From positions 3,049,853-3,113,852 of the forward strand of contig NZ_CM002917.1 of assembly GCF_000154705.2 (NCBI RefSeq): a stretch of 64,000 bases of DNA, in the 5' to 3' direction. This document shows positions 20,346 through 30,161 of this stretch, piece by piece. Each line of letters opens with the position of its first letter. Position 1 is the first letter of the stretch. The DNA comes from Hoeflea phototrophica DFL-43 (GTDB lineage: Bacteria; Pseudomonadota; Alphaproteobacteria; Rhizobiales; Rhizobiaceae). The notes beneath the pieces are model-generated. The model was given only the letters and a program-made list of their open reading frames with translations. It was not told the DNA's origin and ran no database searches. Position numbers and translations under genes: made by a program.

Positions 20346-21197
20346 GTGCCAGCCCTCATTCTGACTGACCGAACAACAGTGCATGTCGATGGCGCCGAGG
20401 CAGAGCATTTCCTGCAAAACCTGATCACGGCAAATGTCGAAACACTTAAGTCCGGGTGTGTCCAGGCGGCCGCGCTCCTGACCCCCCAAGGCAAGATCCT
20501 GTTCGACTTTCTGATCTCGCGCGCTCCTGAAGGCGGTTTCCATCTCGATATCGACGGCAAATTGACCGACGGTTTCATGAAGCGCCTGACGCTCTACAAG
20601 CTGCGTGCCAACGTGAGTTTTGACAGGCAGGCAGACACACCGGTGATTGCTGGCTGGGACCAACCGCGGCCAGACGCGGCCCTGATTGACAATCGTTTCC
20701 CTGAAACTGCAGGCGTCTGGCGCCTTTATGGCAGCAACGCCAACCTCGGCGCCGGACAAGCGGACTGGGATAGTCTCCGCATTGCCTATGGCGTGGCCGA
20801 ATCGGGGAGCGATTACGCGCTCTCCGATGCTTTCCCCCATGACATCCTGATGGACAAGAACCACGGCGTAGACTTTCGCAAGGGCTGCTATGTCGGCCAG
20901 GAAGTGGTTTCGCGGATGCACCATCGCGGCACCGCGCGCCGGCGTGTGGTCACGGTGAGCGGAGAGGCAACGCTTCCCCCATCCGGCACCAGCATTCAGG
21001 CAGGCACAAAACCGGTCGGCGAACTTGGCACGGTAAGCGGCGACCGTGCATTGGCGATTGTGCGGATCGACCGCGTTGCCGATGCGATGGCGGCGGAGCA
21101 TCAGTTGACCGCGGATGGTATTGCCGTAACGCTCACGCTGCCGGACTGGACGGGCCTGAGTATCAATCCGGACACCCAAACCGCTGCGGACGCCTGA
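20346..21197 (+). CDS. ygfZ: YgfZ/GcvT-domain protein (Fe-S cluster assembly/repair, tetrahydrofolate-binding)
   Basis: A 283-residue member of the COG0354 (YgfZ/IBA57) family, which uses folate to support Fe-S enzymes such as MiaB. The signature KGCYVGQEVVSRM lies at residues about 179-191 and contains the essential Cys. The GTG start at 20346 has GGAG 9 nt upstream. It heads a compact run: the next gene begins 2 nt after its stop. Confidence 0.9.
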   Translation: MPALILTDRTTVHVDGAEAEHFLQNLITANVETLKSGCVQAAALLTPQGKILFDFLISRAPEGGFHLDIDGKLTDGFMKRLTLYKLRANVSFDRQADTPVIAGWDQPRPDAALIDNRFPETAGVWRLYGSNANLGAGQADWDSLRIAYGVAESGSDYALSDAFPHDILMDKNHGVDFRKGCYVGQEVVSRMHHRGTARRRVVTVSGEATLPPSGTSIQAGTKPVGELGTVSGDRALAIVRIDRVADAMAAEHQLTADGIAVTLTLPDWTGLSINPDTQTAADA

Positions 21198-21199
21198 TC

Positions 21200-21814
21200 A
21201 TGCCTGTTTCTGAAAAGCCGCCACGCGCCTGGCAACGCATGCTTTCGGGGCGGCGGCTGGACCTGCTCGATCCCTCACCGCTCGATGTGGAGATTTCCGA
21301 CATTGCCCAGGGCCTGGCGCGGGTGGCGCGCTGGAACGGCCAGACCCGGGGCGATCATGCCTTTTCCGTCGCACAACACTCCTTGATGGTTGAAACCATC
21401 ATCGGGCATCTGGGGGCAGCTTCGCCCGAAATCCGGCAATTGGCGCTGTTGCATGATGCGCCCGAATACGTGATCGGCGACATGATCTCACCGTTCAAAT
21501 CGGTTGTCGGCGGCGGCTACAAGACGGTGGAGGCAAAACTGGAAGCCGCCATCCACATCCGCTTTGGCCTGCCTGCAACATTGCCAAAGGCCACCAAGGC
21601 CCTGATCAAGCGCGCCGACCGCATCTCCGCCTATTTCGAAGCCACCGAACTGGCAGGTTTTTCGGACACCGAAGCGCGTGCTTTCTTCGGCCCTCCACGC
21701 GGCATCAGCCGTGACATGCTCGATGTCAGCCCCTGCCCTGCCGCCCAGATCGAGCGGCAGTTTCTCGATCGCTTCGAGGCCATCGAAGCCCTGCGCCAGA
21801 AGGGAAAACCCTGA
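21200..21814 (+). CDS. HD-domain hydrolase, YfbR-like 5'-deoxynucleotidase
   Basis: A 204-residue metal-dependent phosphohydrolase. HD-superfamily residues are visible: H in DHAFSVAQHS, then LALLHDAPEYVIGDMISPFK near residue 84. The family dephosphorylates deoxynucleoside 5'-monophosphates. It is flanked by ygfZ (2-bp gap) and a phosphatase gene (3-bp gap), so co-transcription is very likely. Confidence 0.88.
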   Translation: MPVSEKPPRAWQRMLSGRRLDLLDPSPLDVEISDIAQGLARVARWNGQTRGDHAFSVAQHSLMVETIIGHLGAASPEIRQLALLHDAPEYVIGDMISPFKSVVGGGYKTVEAKLEAAIHIRFGLPATLPKATKALIKRADRISAYFEATELAGFSDTEARAFFGPPRGISRDMLDVSPCPAAQIERQFLDRFEAIEALRQKGKP

Positions 21815-21817
21815 GCG

Positions 21818-22387
21818 ATGCCTTATCTGGTCGTCTGCCCTCTCAATCAGATCGCGGAAAGTGCCGTGCTTCACGGCGCGCGCGAAATGATCAGCCTCCT
21901 GGCGGAAAACCAGCAGTTCCACCGGCCCGGCGTGATTGATCCCGACCGCCATCTCAATCTCGGCGTCAACGACATCTCACAGGCCAGACAAGGCCTTGTG
22001 GCACCGGGAGAAGATCATGTGGAGCGCATCATCGCCTTCGCCCGGGAGTGGGACCGGAACGCGCCATTGGTGATCCATTGCTGGATGGGAATCTCGCGCT
22101 CACCCGCCAGTGCATTGATTGCAGCGCTCGCACTGGCGCCCGATCAGGATGATGGGGCGCTTGCACGCCGCCTGCGTGACGCCTCCCCCTATGCCACCCC
22201 CAACCAGCGGCTGATCGAAATCGGTGACACCATGCTGGGCCGCGGCGGAAAGCTGACACATGCCGTCCAGAAGATCGGTCGCGGAGCCGAGGCATTTCAG
22301 GGCAGCCGTTTCTGCCTGGGGCTACGCCCTGATGACGATGTTCCACCCGCTACGCCGGACCGCCCAGCCGCCAAGCGGACACAGTGA
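21818..22387 (+). CDS. Tyrosine-phosphatase-family protein
   Basis: A 189-residue phosphatase-like protein. The P-loop HCWMGISRSP begins at residue 87, matching HC-x5-R-S with the nucleophile Cys88 and Arg94. The general acid could be in the PDRHLNLGVNDI loop. It belongs to the rhizobial protein tyrosine phosphatase family whose substrates are unknown. It ends 7 nt before the nadQ start. Confidence 0.85.
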   Translation: MPYLVVCPLNQIAESAVLHGAREMISLLAENQQFHRPGVIDPDRHLNLGVNDISQARQGLVAPGEDHVERIIAFAREWDRNAPLVIHCWMGISRSPASALIAALALAPDQDDGALARRLRDASPYATPNQRLIEIGDTMLGRGGKLTHAVQKIGRGAEAFQGSRFCLGLRPDDDVPPATPDRPAAKRTQ

Positions 22388-22394
22388 GGTGGCC

Positions 22395-23408
22395 ATGGAG
22401 CCCACCGCCAAGTCTGACACCGAACCCGACGATATTCCGCCGCTGCGCATCGGATTGAACGCAGCCATCGTGGCGGTGACCGATCACACACCAAGCATCC
22501 TCGCCGTGCCCGCAGTTCCCGGGCAGCGGCGGGCTGACGGCCTGCCCTTCGGCCCGTTTGACCCCGCACGCCACCGCACCTTCGAGGCCAGCTTGCGCGA
22601 CAGCGTGGAACAGCAGACCGCGCTCAAACTTGGCTATGTCGAGCAGCTCTACACCTTTGGTGACCGCGGCCGGCACCGCCGTGATGATGCCGCCAGGGAA
22701 GAAAGCGGCCCGCATCTCGTCTCGGTCGGTTATCTGGCGCTCACCCGTGCCGATGCAGGAAACCCGGAGGCGCTGGCGGCAACCGGCGCGCGCTGGCGCG
22801 GCTGGTACGAGCTGTTTCCATGGGAGGACTGGCGCAACGGCCGCCCGGCAATGCTCGATGCGGCAATTCTGCCCCGGCTTGAGGCCTGGGCCGGCGAACC
22901 CCTGAAGGCCCAGCACAGTCCCAGCCGGAAGGCACGCATAAGATTGGCGTTTGGGCTCAAGGAGTTCCCCTGGGACGAAGAACGTGTGCTGGATCGCTAC
23001 GAACTTCTCTATGAGGCCGGTCTGCTGGTGGAATCGGTCAATGACCAGCGGGTGGCGTCCACCGGGTTGTCAGCCCAGCTCGGCCAGGCCATGCGCTTCG
23101 ACCACCGCCGCATTGCCGCCACCGCCGTGCAGCGGCTGCGCGCCAAGATCAAATACCGCCCGGTGATCTTCGAGCTGATGCCGCCCGAATTCACCCTCAC
23201 CGAGTTGCAGACAACAGTGCAGGCGATCTCCGGCCGGCACCTGCACAAGCAGAATTTCCGCCGCCTCGTCGAAGGCGCGGAGCTGGTGGAACCCACCGGA
23301 GCAACAAGCTCGGCAACCGGCGGGCGGCCTGCAGCGCTCTATCGCTTCCGCGCCCAGATCCTGGAAGAACGCCCGGTGCCGGGTTTGAGACTTGGTGGGC
23401 GCGGCTAA
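22395..23408 (+). CDS. nadQ: NadQ-type NAD biosynthesis regulator (NUDIX-like domain plus winged helix)
   Basis: A 337-residue protein of the COG4111 family, annotated in alphaproteobacteria as the NAD regulator NadQ. The N-terminal part is NUDIX-like (AAIVAVTDHTPSILAVP, PFGPFDPARHRTFE, LGYVEQLYTFGD) without a canonical catalytic box. The C-terminal part (about 180-330) is a winged-helix module containing LRAKIKYRPVIFELMPPEFT and RLVEGAELVEPT. The ATG at 22395 has GAGG 5 nt upstream. The expected targets, nadABC, are in this window with a palindrome before nadA. Confidence 0.85.
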   Translation: MEPTAKSDTEPDDIPPLRIGLNAAIVAVTDHTPSILAVPAVPGQRRADGLPFGPFDPARHRTFEASLRDSVEQQTALKLGYVEQLYTFGDRGRHRRDDAAREESGPHLVSVGYLALTRADAGNPEALAATGARWRGWYELFPWEDWRNGRPAMLDAAILPRLEAWAGEPLKAQHSPSRKARIRLAFGLKEFPWDEERVLDRYELLYEAGLLVESVNDQRVASTGLSAQLGQAMRFDHRRIAATAVQRLRAKIKYRPVIFELMPPEFTLTELQTTVQAISGRHLHKQNFRRLVEGAELVEPTGATSSATGGRPAALYRFRAQILEERPVPGLRLGGRG

Positions 23409-23737
23409 GGCGCCACACCCCAGAAGGCCCTCATTTTTTAAATTGCATCAAGTCCGGGATCAGGCTCCATCAAGTGCCTGGAGTCGGCAGACTGTTTCTC
23501 TGAGCCCGTTCGAGAGCTTCCGGAGTTTGTGTCAAGACAACGCCTCGCGGGCATGGCGGACATGCTGATCAACGCACGGTTTGGCAGCCAACAGTGTTTG
23601 ATCAAAATATAATCACGATGCCTGAAAATAAGTCAAAATCATTGACAGTTTCACCAACATAAAGCGATGATCGCTCTTTGGTGGCGAGATCGACGTAAAG
23701 ACGGCAGGCCGCTTCACCAGAATAACGGGAGGAAGAT
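23409..23737. other. Intergenic region before the sorbosone-dehydrogenase-like gene
   Basis: No gene is seen. The right half is AT-rich. A TTGACA at 23642-23647 could be a -35 element, but no convincing -10 hexamer follows at 16-18 bp. A good ribosome-binding site (GGGAGGAAG) lies just before the downstream ATG. Confidence 0.5.
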
Positions 23738-25000
23738 ATGACGCATCGCAAGGTTTTTGCAGGACTTCTGCTCGGAACCATGTTGGCAGGGCCAGCTCTG
23801 GCTCAGGACAACATGGAAAAACTCACCAACATGCAAAAGACGGACGCAACATTTACGTTTGTTGATCAGGAGGGAGATCGGGCAGAGGCGCTCAAGGCGA
23901 TTATTGAGCACATCAATGTGCCCGATGGTTTTGAAGTCAGTCTCTATGCCGTGGTCCCGGACGCACGGTCGATGGCGATGGCACCGCAGGGGACCGTCCT
24001 CTTTGCAGGAACGCGGAAAGACAAGATGTGGTCCATCGTCGATCGTGACCGTGACCGGGTGGCCGATGAGGTCAAGGACTTCGCACCCTCAATAACCTTC
24101 GACATCCCAAACGGGCCATGTTTCTCGCCCGACGGCTTTCTCTACATCGCCGAGCGCAACCGCGTTCTTGTTTTCCCGGCAGCCGAGTTTTTCTTCGAAG
24201 GCCCGGATCCGGCTGTTGGCGTGGTTGTCGATCAGGGCAAGCTGATCCCGGTCGAGGAGGAAAGCTTCAACCACACCGCACGGGTGTGTGACATCGGCCC
24301 GGACGGCAAGCTCTACATCTCGCTCGGTCAGCCGCACAACGTGCAGCCGGTTGAGAAGCTTGAGATGTATGACGAGACCGGAATCGGCGGGATCATCCGG
24401 ATGAACACCGACGGGTCAGGGCGCGAGGTGTACACCCGCGGCGTGCGGAATTCGGTCGGCCAGGACTTCAATCCGGAGACGGGGGAGCTTTGGTGGACCG
24501 ACAACCAGGTGGACGGTATGGGCGACGATATCCCCCCGGGTGAATTGAATCGCCAGACCGAGGCCGGCCAGCACTTTGGCTTTCCCTGGACCAATAGCCG
24601 GGTCGAGATCCCCGATTACAAGAGTGTTCCAAGGCCGGAGGGCGTGACCTTTGTCGAGCCGCAGCTCGAACTGACCGCGCATGCGGCGGACCTTGGAATG
24701 CGGTTCTACCATGACCAAAGCTTCCCGGAAAAATACCAGGGCGGCATCTTCTGGGCACAGCATGGCTCGTGGAACCGGACCACACCTGTTGGTGCGCGGG
24801 TCATGTTCACAGCGCTTGATGAAGAGGGCAACGCTGCCGGTGCCGAAATCTTTGCGGATGGCTGGCTCAACGAGGATACCGGCGAGTACCGTGGCCGGCC
24901 GATGGACATCGAATTCCTGCCCGATGGCTCGATGCTGATCTCCGACGACTTCGCCGGGGCAATCTGGCGCATCGCCTACAATCCTGCAACTTCGGAATGA
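23738..25000 (+). CDS. Periplasmic L-sorbosone dehydrogenase-like (soluble PQQ-sugar-dehydrogenase fold) protein
   Basis: A 420-residue exported beta-propeller enzyme. The signal peptide ends at ALAQ (residue 23). Blade motifs include GTVLFAGTRKDKMWSI, SPDGFLYIAERNRV, VCDIGPDGKLYISLGQPHN, GVRNSVGQDFNPETGELWWTDN and PMDIEFLPDGSMLISDDF, as in soluble glucose/sorbosone dehydrogenases. Its stop overlaps the start of a dihaem cytochrome c gene by 4 nt, which suggests that the cytochrome takes its electrons. The substrate is unknown; PQQ use is inferred from the family. Confidence 0.87.
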   Translation: MTHRKVFAGLLLGTMLAGPALAQDNMEKLTNMQKTDATFTFVDQEGDRAEALKAIIEHINVPDGFEVSLYAVVPDARSMAMAPQGTVLFAGTRKDKMWSIVDRDRDRVADEVKDFAPSITFDIPNGPCFSPDGFLYIAERNRVLVFPAAEFFFEGPDPAVGVVVDQGKLIPVEEESFNHTARVCDIGPDGKLYISLGQPHNVQPVEKLEMYDETGIGGIIRMNTDGSGREVYTRGVRNSVGQDFNPETGELWWTDNQVDGMGDDIPPGELNRQTEAGQHFGFPWTNSRVEIPDYKSVPRPEGVTFVEPQLELTAHAADLGMRFYHDQSFPEKYQGGIFWAQHGSWNRTTPVGARVMFTALDEEGNAAGAEIFADGWLNEDTGEYRGRPMDIEFLPDGSMLISDDFAGAIWRIAYNPATSE

Positions 25001-25578
25001 GGTTTGCAGTGACAGCCATTCTCGGCGGGCTCTTGCTCGCCGGGACTGCTTTGGCTGGCGAATTTCCTGTTGGCGACCCCGTCGCCGGCAAGGCAATCGC
25101 CGGCCAGTGCAGAACCTGCCACGGTCTCGACGGCTATGCGAGAATTCCGATCGCACCGCATATCGGCGGCGAGCCGGCATCCTATCTTCGCAATCAGCTG
25201 ACCGCGTTTCGCGACGGAACGCGAACGCATGAAATGATGACGATCGTGGCAAAGATGCTGACCGATGAACAGATCGACGATGTTGCGGCGTGGTTCGCCT
25301 ACCCCATTGCCACCGCAACCTTGACTGCGGATCCCTCCGGCGCGCCCCAGGCTTGCATCGCCTGCCATGGTGCCGATGGCATTGCCGTAATCGAGGACGC
25401 GCCAAACCTGACTGGTGAGACCAATATCTACATCGACACCCAGCTCAAGGCCTTCCGCCTCGGCAAGCGCACCCACGAGGTGATGAGCGCCATTGCGGCA
25501 GAGATGAGCGATGCTGAAATCCGCGCCGCCGCAGACTGGTATGCGGGCGTCAAACTGGACATTACCGTGCCGAATTAG
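24997..25578 (+). CDS. Dihaem c-type cytochrome (cytochrome c4-like)
   Basis: A 193-residue periplasmic electron carrier. A signal peptide (residues 1-20) is followed by two class I haem domains: CRTCH at residues 38-42 and CIACH near 120. Each domain repeats the same pattern (YLRNQLTAFRDGTRTHEMM and YIDTQLKAFRLGKRTHEVM), showing an internal duplication. Translational overlap with the upstream dehydrogenase indicates a dedicated redox pair. Confidence 0.93.
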   Translation: MRFAVTAILGGLLLAGTALAGEFPVGDPVAGKAIAGQCRTCHGLDGYARIPIAPHIGGEPASYLRNQLTAFRDGTRTHEMMTIVAKMLTDEQIDDVAAWFAYPIATATLTADPSGAPQACIACHGADGIAVIEDAPNLTGETNIYIDTQLKAFRLGKRTHEVMSAIAAEMSDAEIRAAADWYAGVKLDITVPN

Positions 25579-25873
25579 AAAGTTCGCGGTTTCATTGCCG
25601 CGCAAAGATGCGCAAAGGACGCCCGTCTTGCGGATTGCGGCCCGGGATCGAGCTTGCGGTGTTTTCCAAGCTGGCGCAAGAATTCACTCCATCAGACTGC
25701 TTCCATTTCAAAATGACCGGCTCTTCGCCAGGCCTTGCCAAAGACTGCCGATCTGCGACAAGAGGGGGCTCCTCGACACCAACGAGACTAGAGGCTGGCT
25801 TGCCGATCCCGACCGATCCCCCGACTGGAACTGTGCCGGGCAAAAGCAAGCCTCGATTCATACGGCCCCGATC
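25579..25873. other. Intergenic region upstream of the AEC transporter
   Basis: No conserved gene is seen. An open frame in phase with the transporter extends through it but has no family similarity. A weak 5-bp stem (CGCGG/CCGCG) sits just after the cytochrome stop, without a T run. Confidence 0.45.
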
Positions 25874-26767
25874 ATGATCCCCATTCTCTCGGTTCTCATT
25901 CCCACCATGGGCGTCATCACCCTCGGCCGGGTGTTTCGCGAGCGGCTCAGCGTGGATGCCTGGCGTGGTATCGACCGCCTCAATTTCGAGCTGTTGTTTC
26001 CATGCCTGATCTTCTCTGCAGCCGCATCGCGTCCGATCTCGCTTGATGACGCCGCAGTGATCGGAGCCGGCGTCTGGATCATCCTCGCTCTGGGCTTGTG
26101 TCTCGGCTGGCTGCTCAGACCTTTCGGGCCTGAGAAATTCCTTGATTTCGCAGGCGCATGGCAGACCGCCTGGCGGTTCAACACGGCCATCGCCTTTGTG
26201 GCCGTCAGCGCCGTAGGTGATGCCGCGACACTGATGTCGGTGGCCGTTGGCTTTGCCGTGCCGCTGGCCAATGTCTTTGCCATTTCAGCGCTGTCGCGCG
26301 GCAGCGGACTGGGGCCATTGGGAGTTCTCGGCCGGATTGTGCGCAATCCGTTTTTCATAGCCTCGGTATCGGGCATGCTGGTGGGGGCATCCGGTCTGTC
26401 ACTGCCCGGAGTGGTTCAACAGGGCGTCGACTATCTCGCAGGCGCCGCCATTCCCATCGCGCTGATGGCCGTTGGCGCCACCATGGACTGGGGCGCACTC
26501 GTCAAGCTCAACCGCTTTACCGGCGGCATTACCGCGATCAAACTGGTGATCCTACCCGCCCTGACCTGGGCCGGCGTCACCCTTGCCGGGTTGCCGCAGG
26601 CGCAAGCCAATGTGCTGGTGGTGTTTTCGGCCCTGCCGACAGCCTCGGCAGCACATGTGCTCGCATCGGTCTACGGTGCGGAACGGCGGCTTCCCGCCAC
26701 GTTGATTGCGCAATCAACGCTGCTCTCGGCCGTAACGCTTCCGCTCTGGATCTACTTCCTGACCTGA
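25874..26767 (+). CDS. AEC-family transporter (auxin efflux carrier / malonate permease type)
   Basis: A 297-residue inner-membrane protein with about ten hydrophobic segments. MIPILSVLIPTMGVITLGRVF is the family N-terminus, and AIPIALMAVGATMDW plus LPTASAAHVLASVYGAE are typical of the second half. I start at the ATG at 25874, giving the usual family length. Its ribosome-binding site is weak. Substrate unknown, likely a carboxylate or an amino-acid-like compound. Confidence 0.87.
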   Translation: MIPILSVLIPTMGVITLGRVFRERLSVDAWRGIDRLNFELLFPCLIFSAAASRPISLDDAAVIGAGVWIILALGLCLGWLLRPFGPEKFLDFAGAWQTAWRFNTAIAFVAVSAVGDAATLMSVAVGFAVPLANVFAISALSRGSGLGPLGVLGRIVRNPFFIASVSGMLVGASGLSLPGVVQQGVDYLAGAAIPIALMAVGATMDWGALVKLNRFTGGITAIKLVILPALTWAGVTLAGLPQAQANVLVVFSALPTASAAHVLASVYGAERRLPATLIAQSTLLSAVTLPLWIYFLT

Positions 26768-26806
26768 CAGCTTTCCAAAACCGGCAACCCAACCGTTACG
26801 CATCGC

Positions 26807-28141
26807 TCAGGACAGTGTTTCCATCCATTTGCGCAGCTTGTAGGCAGTGGTTGTTTCGTCAATCTCGACATCCTCGAAGCGCACCGGCTCACCATCGGCG
26901 ATGGCGTGTTTGAGCTTGACGTTGTGCGCCAGACCCAGTGGCAGATACCCCGCAGCAACAGAGGCCTGCGCCGGGCGCAGACCCCCAGTCACGGTATAAC
27001 CGCCCTCCCCGTCAAGAATCTCGCCGGCGGCCAGATCCCGCTTGGCGATGGCCGCAACATCGCCATTGAAGCATCGTGCAACGCCGGTCGGCTCGCCGCG
27101 CAAACCGACCGAGGCGACCGACACTGGCAGTTCCAGCCCGATCAGGTGCCAGCGCTTGTAAAGCGAGGAATAGCGCCCGCTGTCGTCGGTCCGGACCAGG
27201 TATTCCTGAAAACAGTTGCGCAGATATTCGGTCTCGCCTTCAAACACCACCCAGACGCCCTGCCTCACATCATAGGGCACGGGCTCGCCCTCAAGCGTCA
27301 GTGAGGACGCGACCTCGACCATGCCCTTCTGCTCTAGTGCACCGCCCTCTGACACCGGCCGCATGATGTTGGCCAGATCCTCCGCGCCTCCGACCGGAAA
27401 CTGAAGGCCATTGGCGGGCACCAGCAGACCGGTGGCATTGGCGATCGCCGAGGATTCGATGGCCGGTTTGGAGCCATCCAGGAACGAGTTGAACATCTTT
27501 GGATTGAGCCGGCCGCGCTCGGCCTTTTCGCGACTCACGCCCCAATGGTCCCAAACCGTTTCCGGTGTCGATTTGCGGAATTCGGGCAGCCATTTGTGCC
27601 CGCGTCCGGCCGCAGTGACGTTGAAGCCGCAGCTGCGCGCCCAGTCGACCAGATCGCAGGTCAGCGCCGGCTGATCGCCATAAGCCATGGAGTAGATAAC
27701 CCTGGCTTCCTCAGCCTTCCTGGCGAGTGCATAGCCACAGAAAGCATCCGCCTCGACGGTCACATTGATCACATGCTTGCCATGCCCGAACGCGCCCAGA
27801 ATATGGTCGATCGCAGCCACCGGTGCACCGGTGCATTCAATCACGATGTCGATGGCGGGATGGGCCACAAGTGCCTGCCAGTCATCACCCACATGGGTAG
27901 TCCCGGTCTGCGCCGCTGCATCAAGCGAAACGGCCCCGAACTGTTCGCCTGTCCAGCCGACGAACTCCATGTTCGAGCGCGCACTCGCGGGTGAGAGATC
28001 CGCAACACCGATCAGATGAATGCCAGCAAGCTTGCGAACTTGCGACAAGAACATTGTTCCGAACTTGCCGGCCCCGATCATTCCGATGCGGATCGGATTG
28101 CCATCCTCCGCGCGTTTGTTCATCATTGAAAACAGATTCAT
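26807..28141 (-). CDS. SAF-domain NAD(P)-dependent oxidoreductase, homoserine-dehydrogenase-like (COG4091)
   Basis: A 444-residue protein. The N-terminal Rossmann domain carries GMIGAGKFGTMF (GxGxxG at 23-28), VIECTGAPVA and HVINVTVEAD. The C-terminal part has an SAF domain (VAAIAKRDLAAGEIL, GLAHNVKLKHAI). Start at the ATG at 28141, preceded by GGGAGGAG with 8 nt spacing. The family is often called predicted homoserine dehydrogenase, but several relatives act on branched or apio-type sugar acids; the reaction here is open. Confidence 0.8.
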   Translation of the reverse strand: MNLFSMMNKRAEDGNPIRIGMIGAGKFGTMFLSQVRKLAGIHLIGVADLSPASARSNMEFVGWTGEQFGAVSLDAAAQTGTTHVGDDWQALVAHPAIDIVIECTGAPVAAIDHILGAFGHGKHVINVTVEADAFCGYALARKAEEARVIYSMAYGDQPALTCDLVDWARSCGFNVTAAGRGHKWLPEFRKSTPETVWDHWGVSREKAERGRLNPKMFNSFLDGSKPAIESSAIANATGLLVPANGLQFPVGGAEDLANIMRPVSEGGALEQKGMVEVASSLTLEGEPVPYDVRQGVWVVFEGETEYLRNCFQEYLVRTDDSGRYSSLYKRWHLIGLELPVSVASVGLRGEPTGVARCFNGDVAAIAKRDLAAGEILDGEGGYTVTGGLRPAQASVAAGYLPLGLAHNVKLKHAIADGEPVRFEDVEIDETTTAYKLRKWMETLS

Positions 28142-28273
28142 GTAATGTGCTCCTCCCAAAGCCAGCCTATGTCCCTAGCGCTCCGAACCCAAGCACCAAT
28201 TCTGCGAAGGGGTTTCTTCGATCAACAGCAAACGCGCGGGATCAGGAAAGTCCCACAAGACGGAACCAGACAG

Positions 28274-28303
28274 TAAAAAAGGCGCCGTTAAGCGCCTCTT
28301 TTG
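28274..28303 (-). terminator. Terminator after the chemoreceptor gene
   Basis: Stem AGGCGC / GCGCCT around CGTTAA. On the minus strand it is followed by a run of T (the AAAAAA at 28275-28280). It lies about 30 nt beyond the chemoreceptor stop. The right side is CTTTT, so it could act weakly in both directions. Confidence 0.8.
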
Positions 28304-28334
28304 CTGTGGATTTCAGATGAGATCACCTTCGGGA

Positions 28335-30161
28335 TCAGAACTCTTCCCAACTCGCGTCTTCTGCCGCTGCGCTCGCAGCACCTCCACCGGTCGAAAACGC
28401 TTTGGCCAGTGTCTTGTTCATCTCCCGGGCCGGCGAAGCGATCGGCTTTTCCTTTCCGGAACTGGCTGCGGGCTGGGGCTTGTACTCGACCGGTTTCGAT
28501 GCTCCGCCATAAGAAGCCCCCCCACCGGTCTTGAATTTGCTCAGAAGCGTTTTCAGCGCAACGGATTCGGATGCAAGAGACTGAGTTGCCGAATTGGATT
28601 CCTGCACCATGGCGGCGTTCTGCTGGGTGCTTTGGTCCATGGAGTTGACGGCGACATTGATCTCTTTGAGACCGGTCGTCTGTTCACGCGCAGCCTCGAC
28701 AATGGCAACAACATTTCTGTTGATGTCCTGAACCTGACCGACAATTTCCTCAAGCACTTCACCAGTGCGCCCCACCAGGGACACCCCTTGCTTGACCTGA
28801 TCGCCGGATTTGTTGATCAGCGTCTTGATCTCCTTGGCCGCATTGGCAGATCTCTGCGCCAGCTCACGCACTTCCGTGGCAACCACCGCGAAGCCCTTGC
28901 CGGCCTCGCCAGCGCGCGCAGCCTCAACCCCGGCATTGAGGGCCAGCAGGTTGGTCTGGAACGCAATATCATCGATCACACCAATGATATTGCTGATCTG
29001 GTCTGAGGACGTTTCAATTTCCCCCATGGCCAGGATCGCCTCCTTGACAACCTGGCCAGAGCGCTCTGCGTTTTCCTTGGTCTTGCCAACCAGTTCGCCG
29101 GCCTCTTCCGCCCGACGGGTGGAATCATTGACCGTAACCGTGATCTCCTCAAGCGCTGCTGCAGTCTCTTCGACCGATGCTGCTTGCTGTTCTGTGCGCT
29201 TGGAAAGATCGTCCGCACCCGATCGGATTTCCTCGGCTCCAGACGCAATTGCATCGGCGTTGCTGCCAATAGAGCTAATGGCGGCGTTCAACTTGGAAAT
29301 GGATTCGTTGAAATCGCGGCGCAGCTTCTCCATGTTCTCGGGGAATTTAAGGTCAATGCGCTGTTCAAGGTTGCCATCTGCCAGCTCCCGGAGCGCCTCT
29401 CCGAGTGCGTTGACGGCACGCACGCGCGCAGTCACATCGGTAGCAAATTTGACAACCTTGACGATGTTTCCGTTTTCATCAGGAATCGGGTTGTAGGAAG
29501 CATTGATCTCGACAACCTTCCCACCCTTGCCATAACGGGTGAACTCACCAGCATTGAACTTGCCAGAACGCAATTCTTCCCAGAACAAGCGATAGTCGTC
29601 GCTCTTGGCATAATCGCGGTCAACAAACATGCTGTGATGTTGACCAACAATCTCCTCGAGGCTGTAACCCACCGCATTGAGAAAATTCTCATTGGCGTTG
29701 ATAATCGTCCCATCAGGGGTGAATTCAATCGTCGCCTGAACCCGGCCAATGGCGGCCATCTGCGCGGCATAATCGACATTGAGCAAACGTTCCTTGGCAT
29801 TGGCCCACTCGACCACAAAACCCAAGGTCTTGCCTCTTTCCGTCAGCGGAGTGACCAACAGATCGAACGCATAGCTGCCGACACGAATGGTCGCGCTGTG
29901 TGGTTCCTTCATCGCGCTGAGCATGTTGCGCTGATGCGATGGGTTTTTGTGAAAGACATCGATGTTGCTGCCAACAAGCGTATCAACGCTGAAAGCTGGA
30001 AGCTCCGCCTTGAGCTCCGTTTCTGCTTCGCGAAGCATCGTTTTAACGGAATCATTGAGATACGTGATGTTCAGATTGCTGTCAGCGATCATCACGTTGG
30101 CGCGCAATCCAGCGATTGCCAGCATTTTCGAGCGCGCGTCTTTGCCTTGAAAACCGTACAC
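28335..30161 (-). CDS. Cytoplasmic PAS-PAS methyl-accepting chemotaxis protein
   Basis: A 608-residue chemoreceptor without membrane segments. Two PAS-like domains (about 10-120, [16 protein letters not shown]; and 130-245, [19 protein letters not shown]) precede a short HAMP-like linker ([12 protein letters not shown]) and the signalling domain. The hairpin tip reads [24 protein letters not shown]. The C-terminus ASWEEF fits the xWxxF tether that binds CheR/CheB. The start is a GTG at 30161: GGAGG lies 5 nt upstream, while the longer ATG frame from 30266 is AT-rich leader without support. Confidence 0.92.
   Translation of the reverse strand: MYGFQGKDARSKMLAIAGLRANVMIADSNLNITYLNDSVKTMLREAETELKAELPAFSVDTLVGSNIDVFHKNPSHQRNMLSAMKEPHSATIRVGSYAFDLLVTPLTERGKTLGFVVEWANAKERLLNVDYAAQMAAIGRVQATIEFTPDGTIINANENFLNAVGYSLEEIVGQHHSMFVDRDYAKSDDYRLFWEELRSGKFNAGEFTRYGKGGKVVEINASYNPIPDENGNIVKVVKFATDVTARVRAVNALGEALRELADGNLEQRIDLKFPENMEKLRRDFNESISKLNAAISSIGSNADAIASGAEEIRSGADDLSKRTEQQAASVEETAAALEEITVTVNDSTRRAEEAGELVGKTKENAERSGQVVKEAILAMGEIETSSDQISNIIGVIDDIAFQTNLLALNAGVEAARAGEAGKGFAVVATEVRELAQRSANAAKEIKTLINKSGDQVKQGVSLVGRTGEVLEEIVGQVQDINRNVVAIVEAAREQTTGLKEINVAVNSMDQSTQQNAAMVQESNSATQSLASESVALKTLLSKFKTGGGASYGGASKPVEYKPQPAASSGKEKPIASPAREMNKTLAKAFSTGGGAASAAAEDASWEEF

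Noticed and set aside
23642..23665. Sigma-70 type promoter before the sorbosone-dehydrogenase-like gene
   Set aside because: TTGACA is present, but no acceptable -10 hexamer follows at 16-18 bp.
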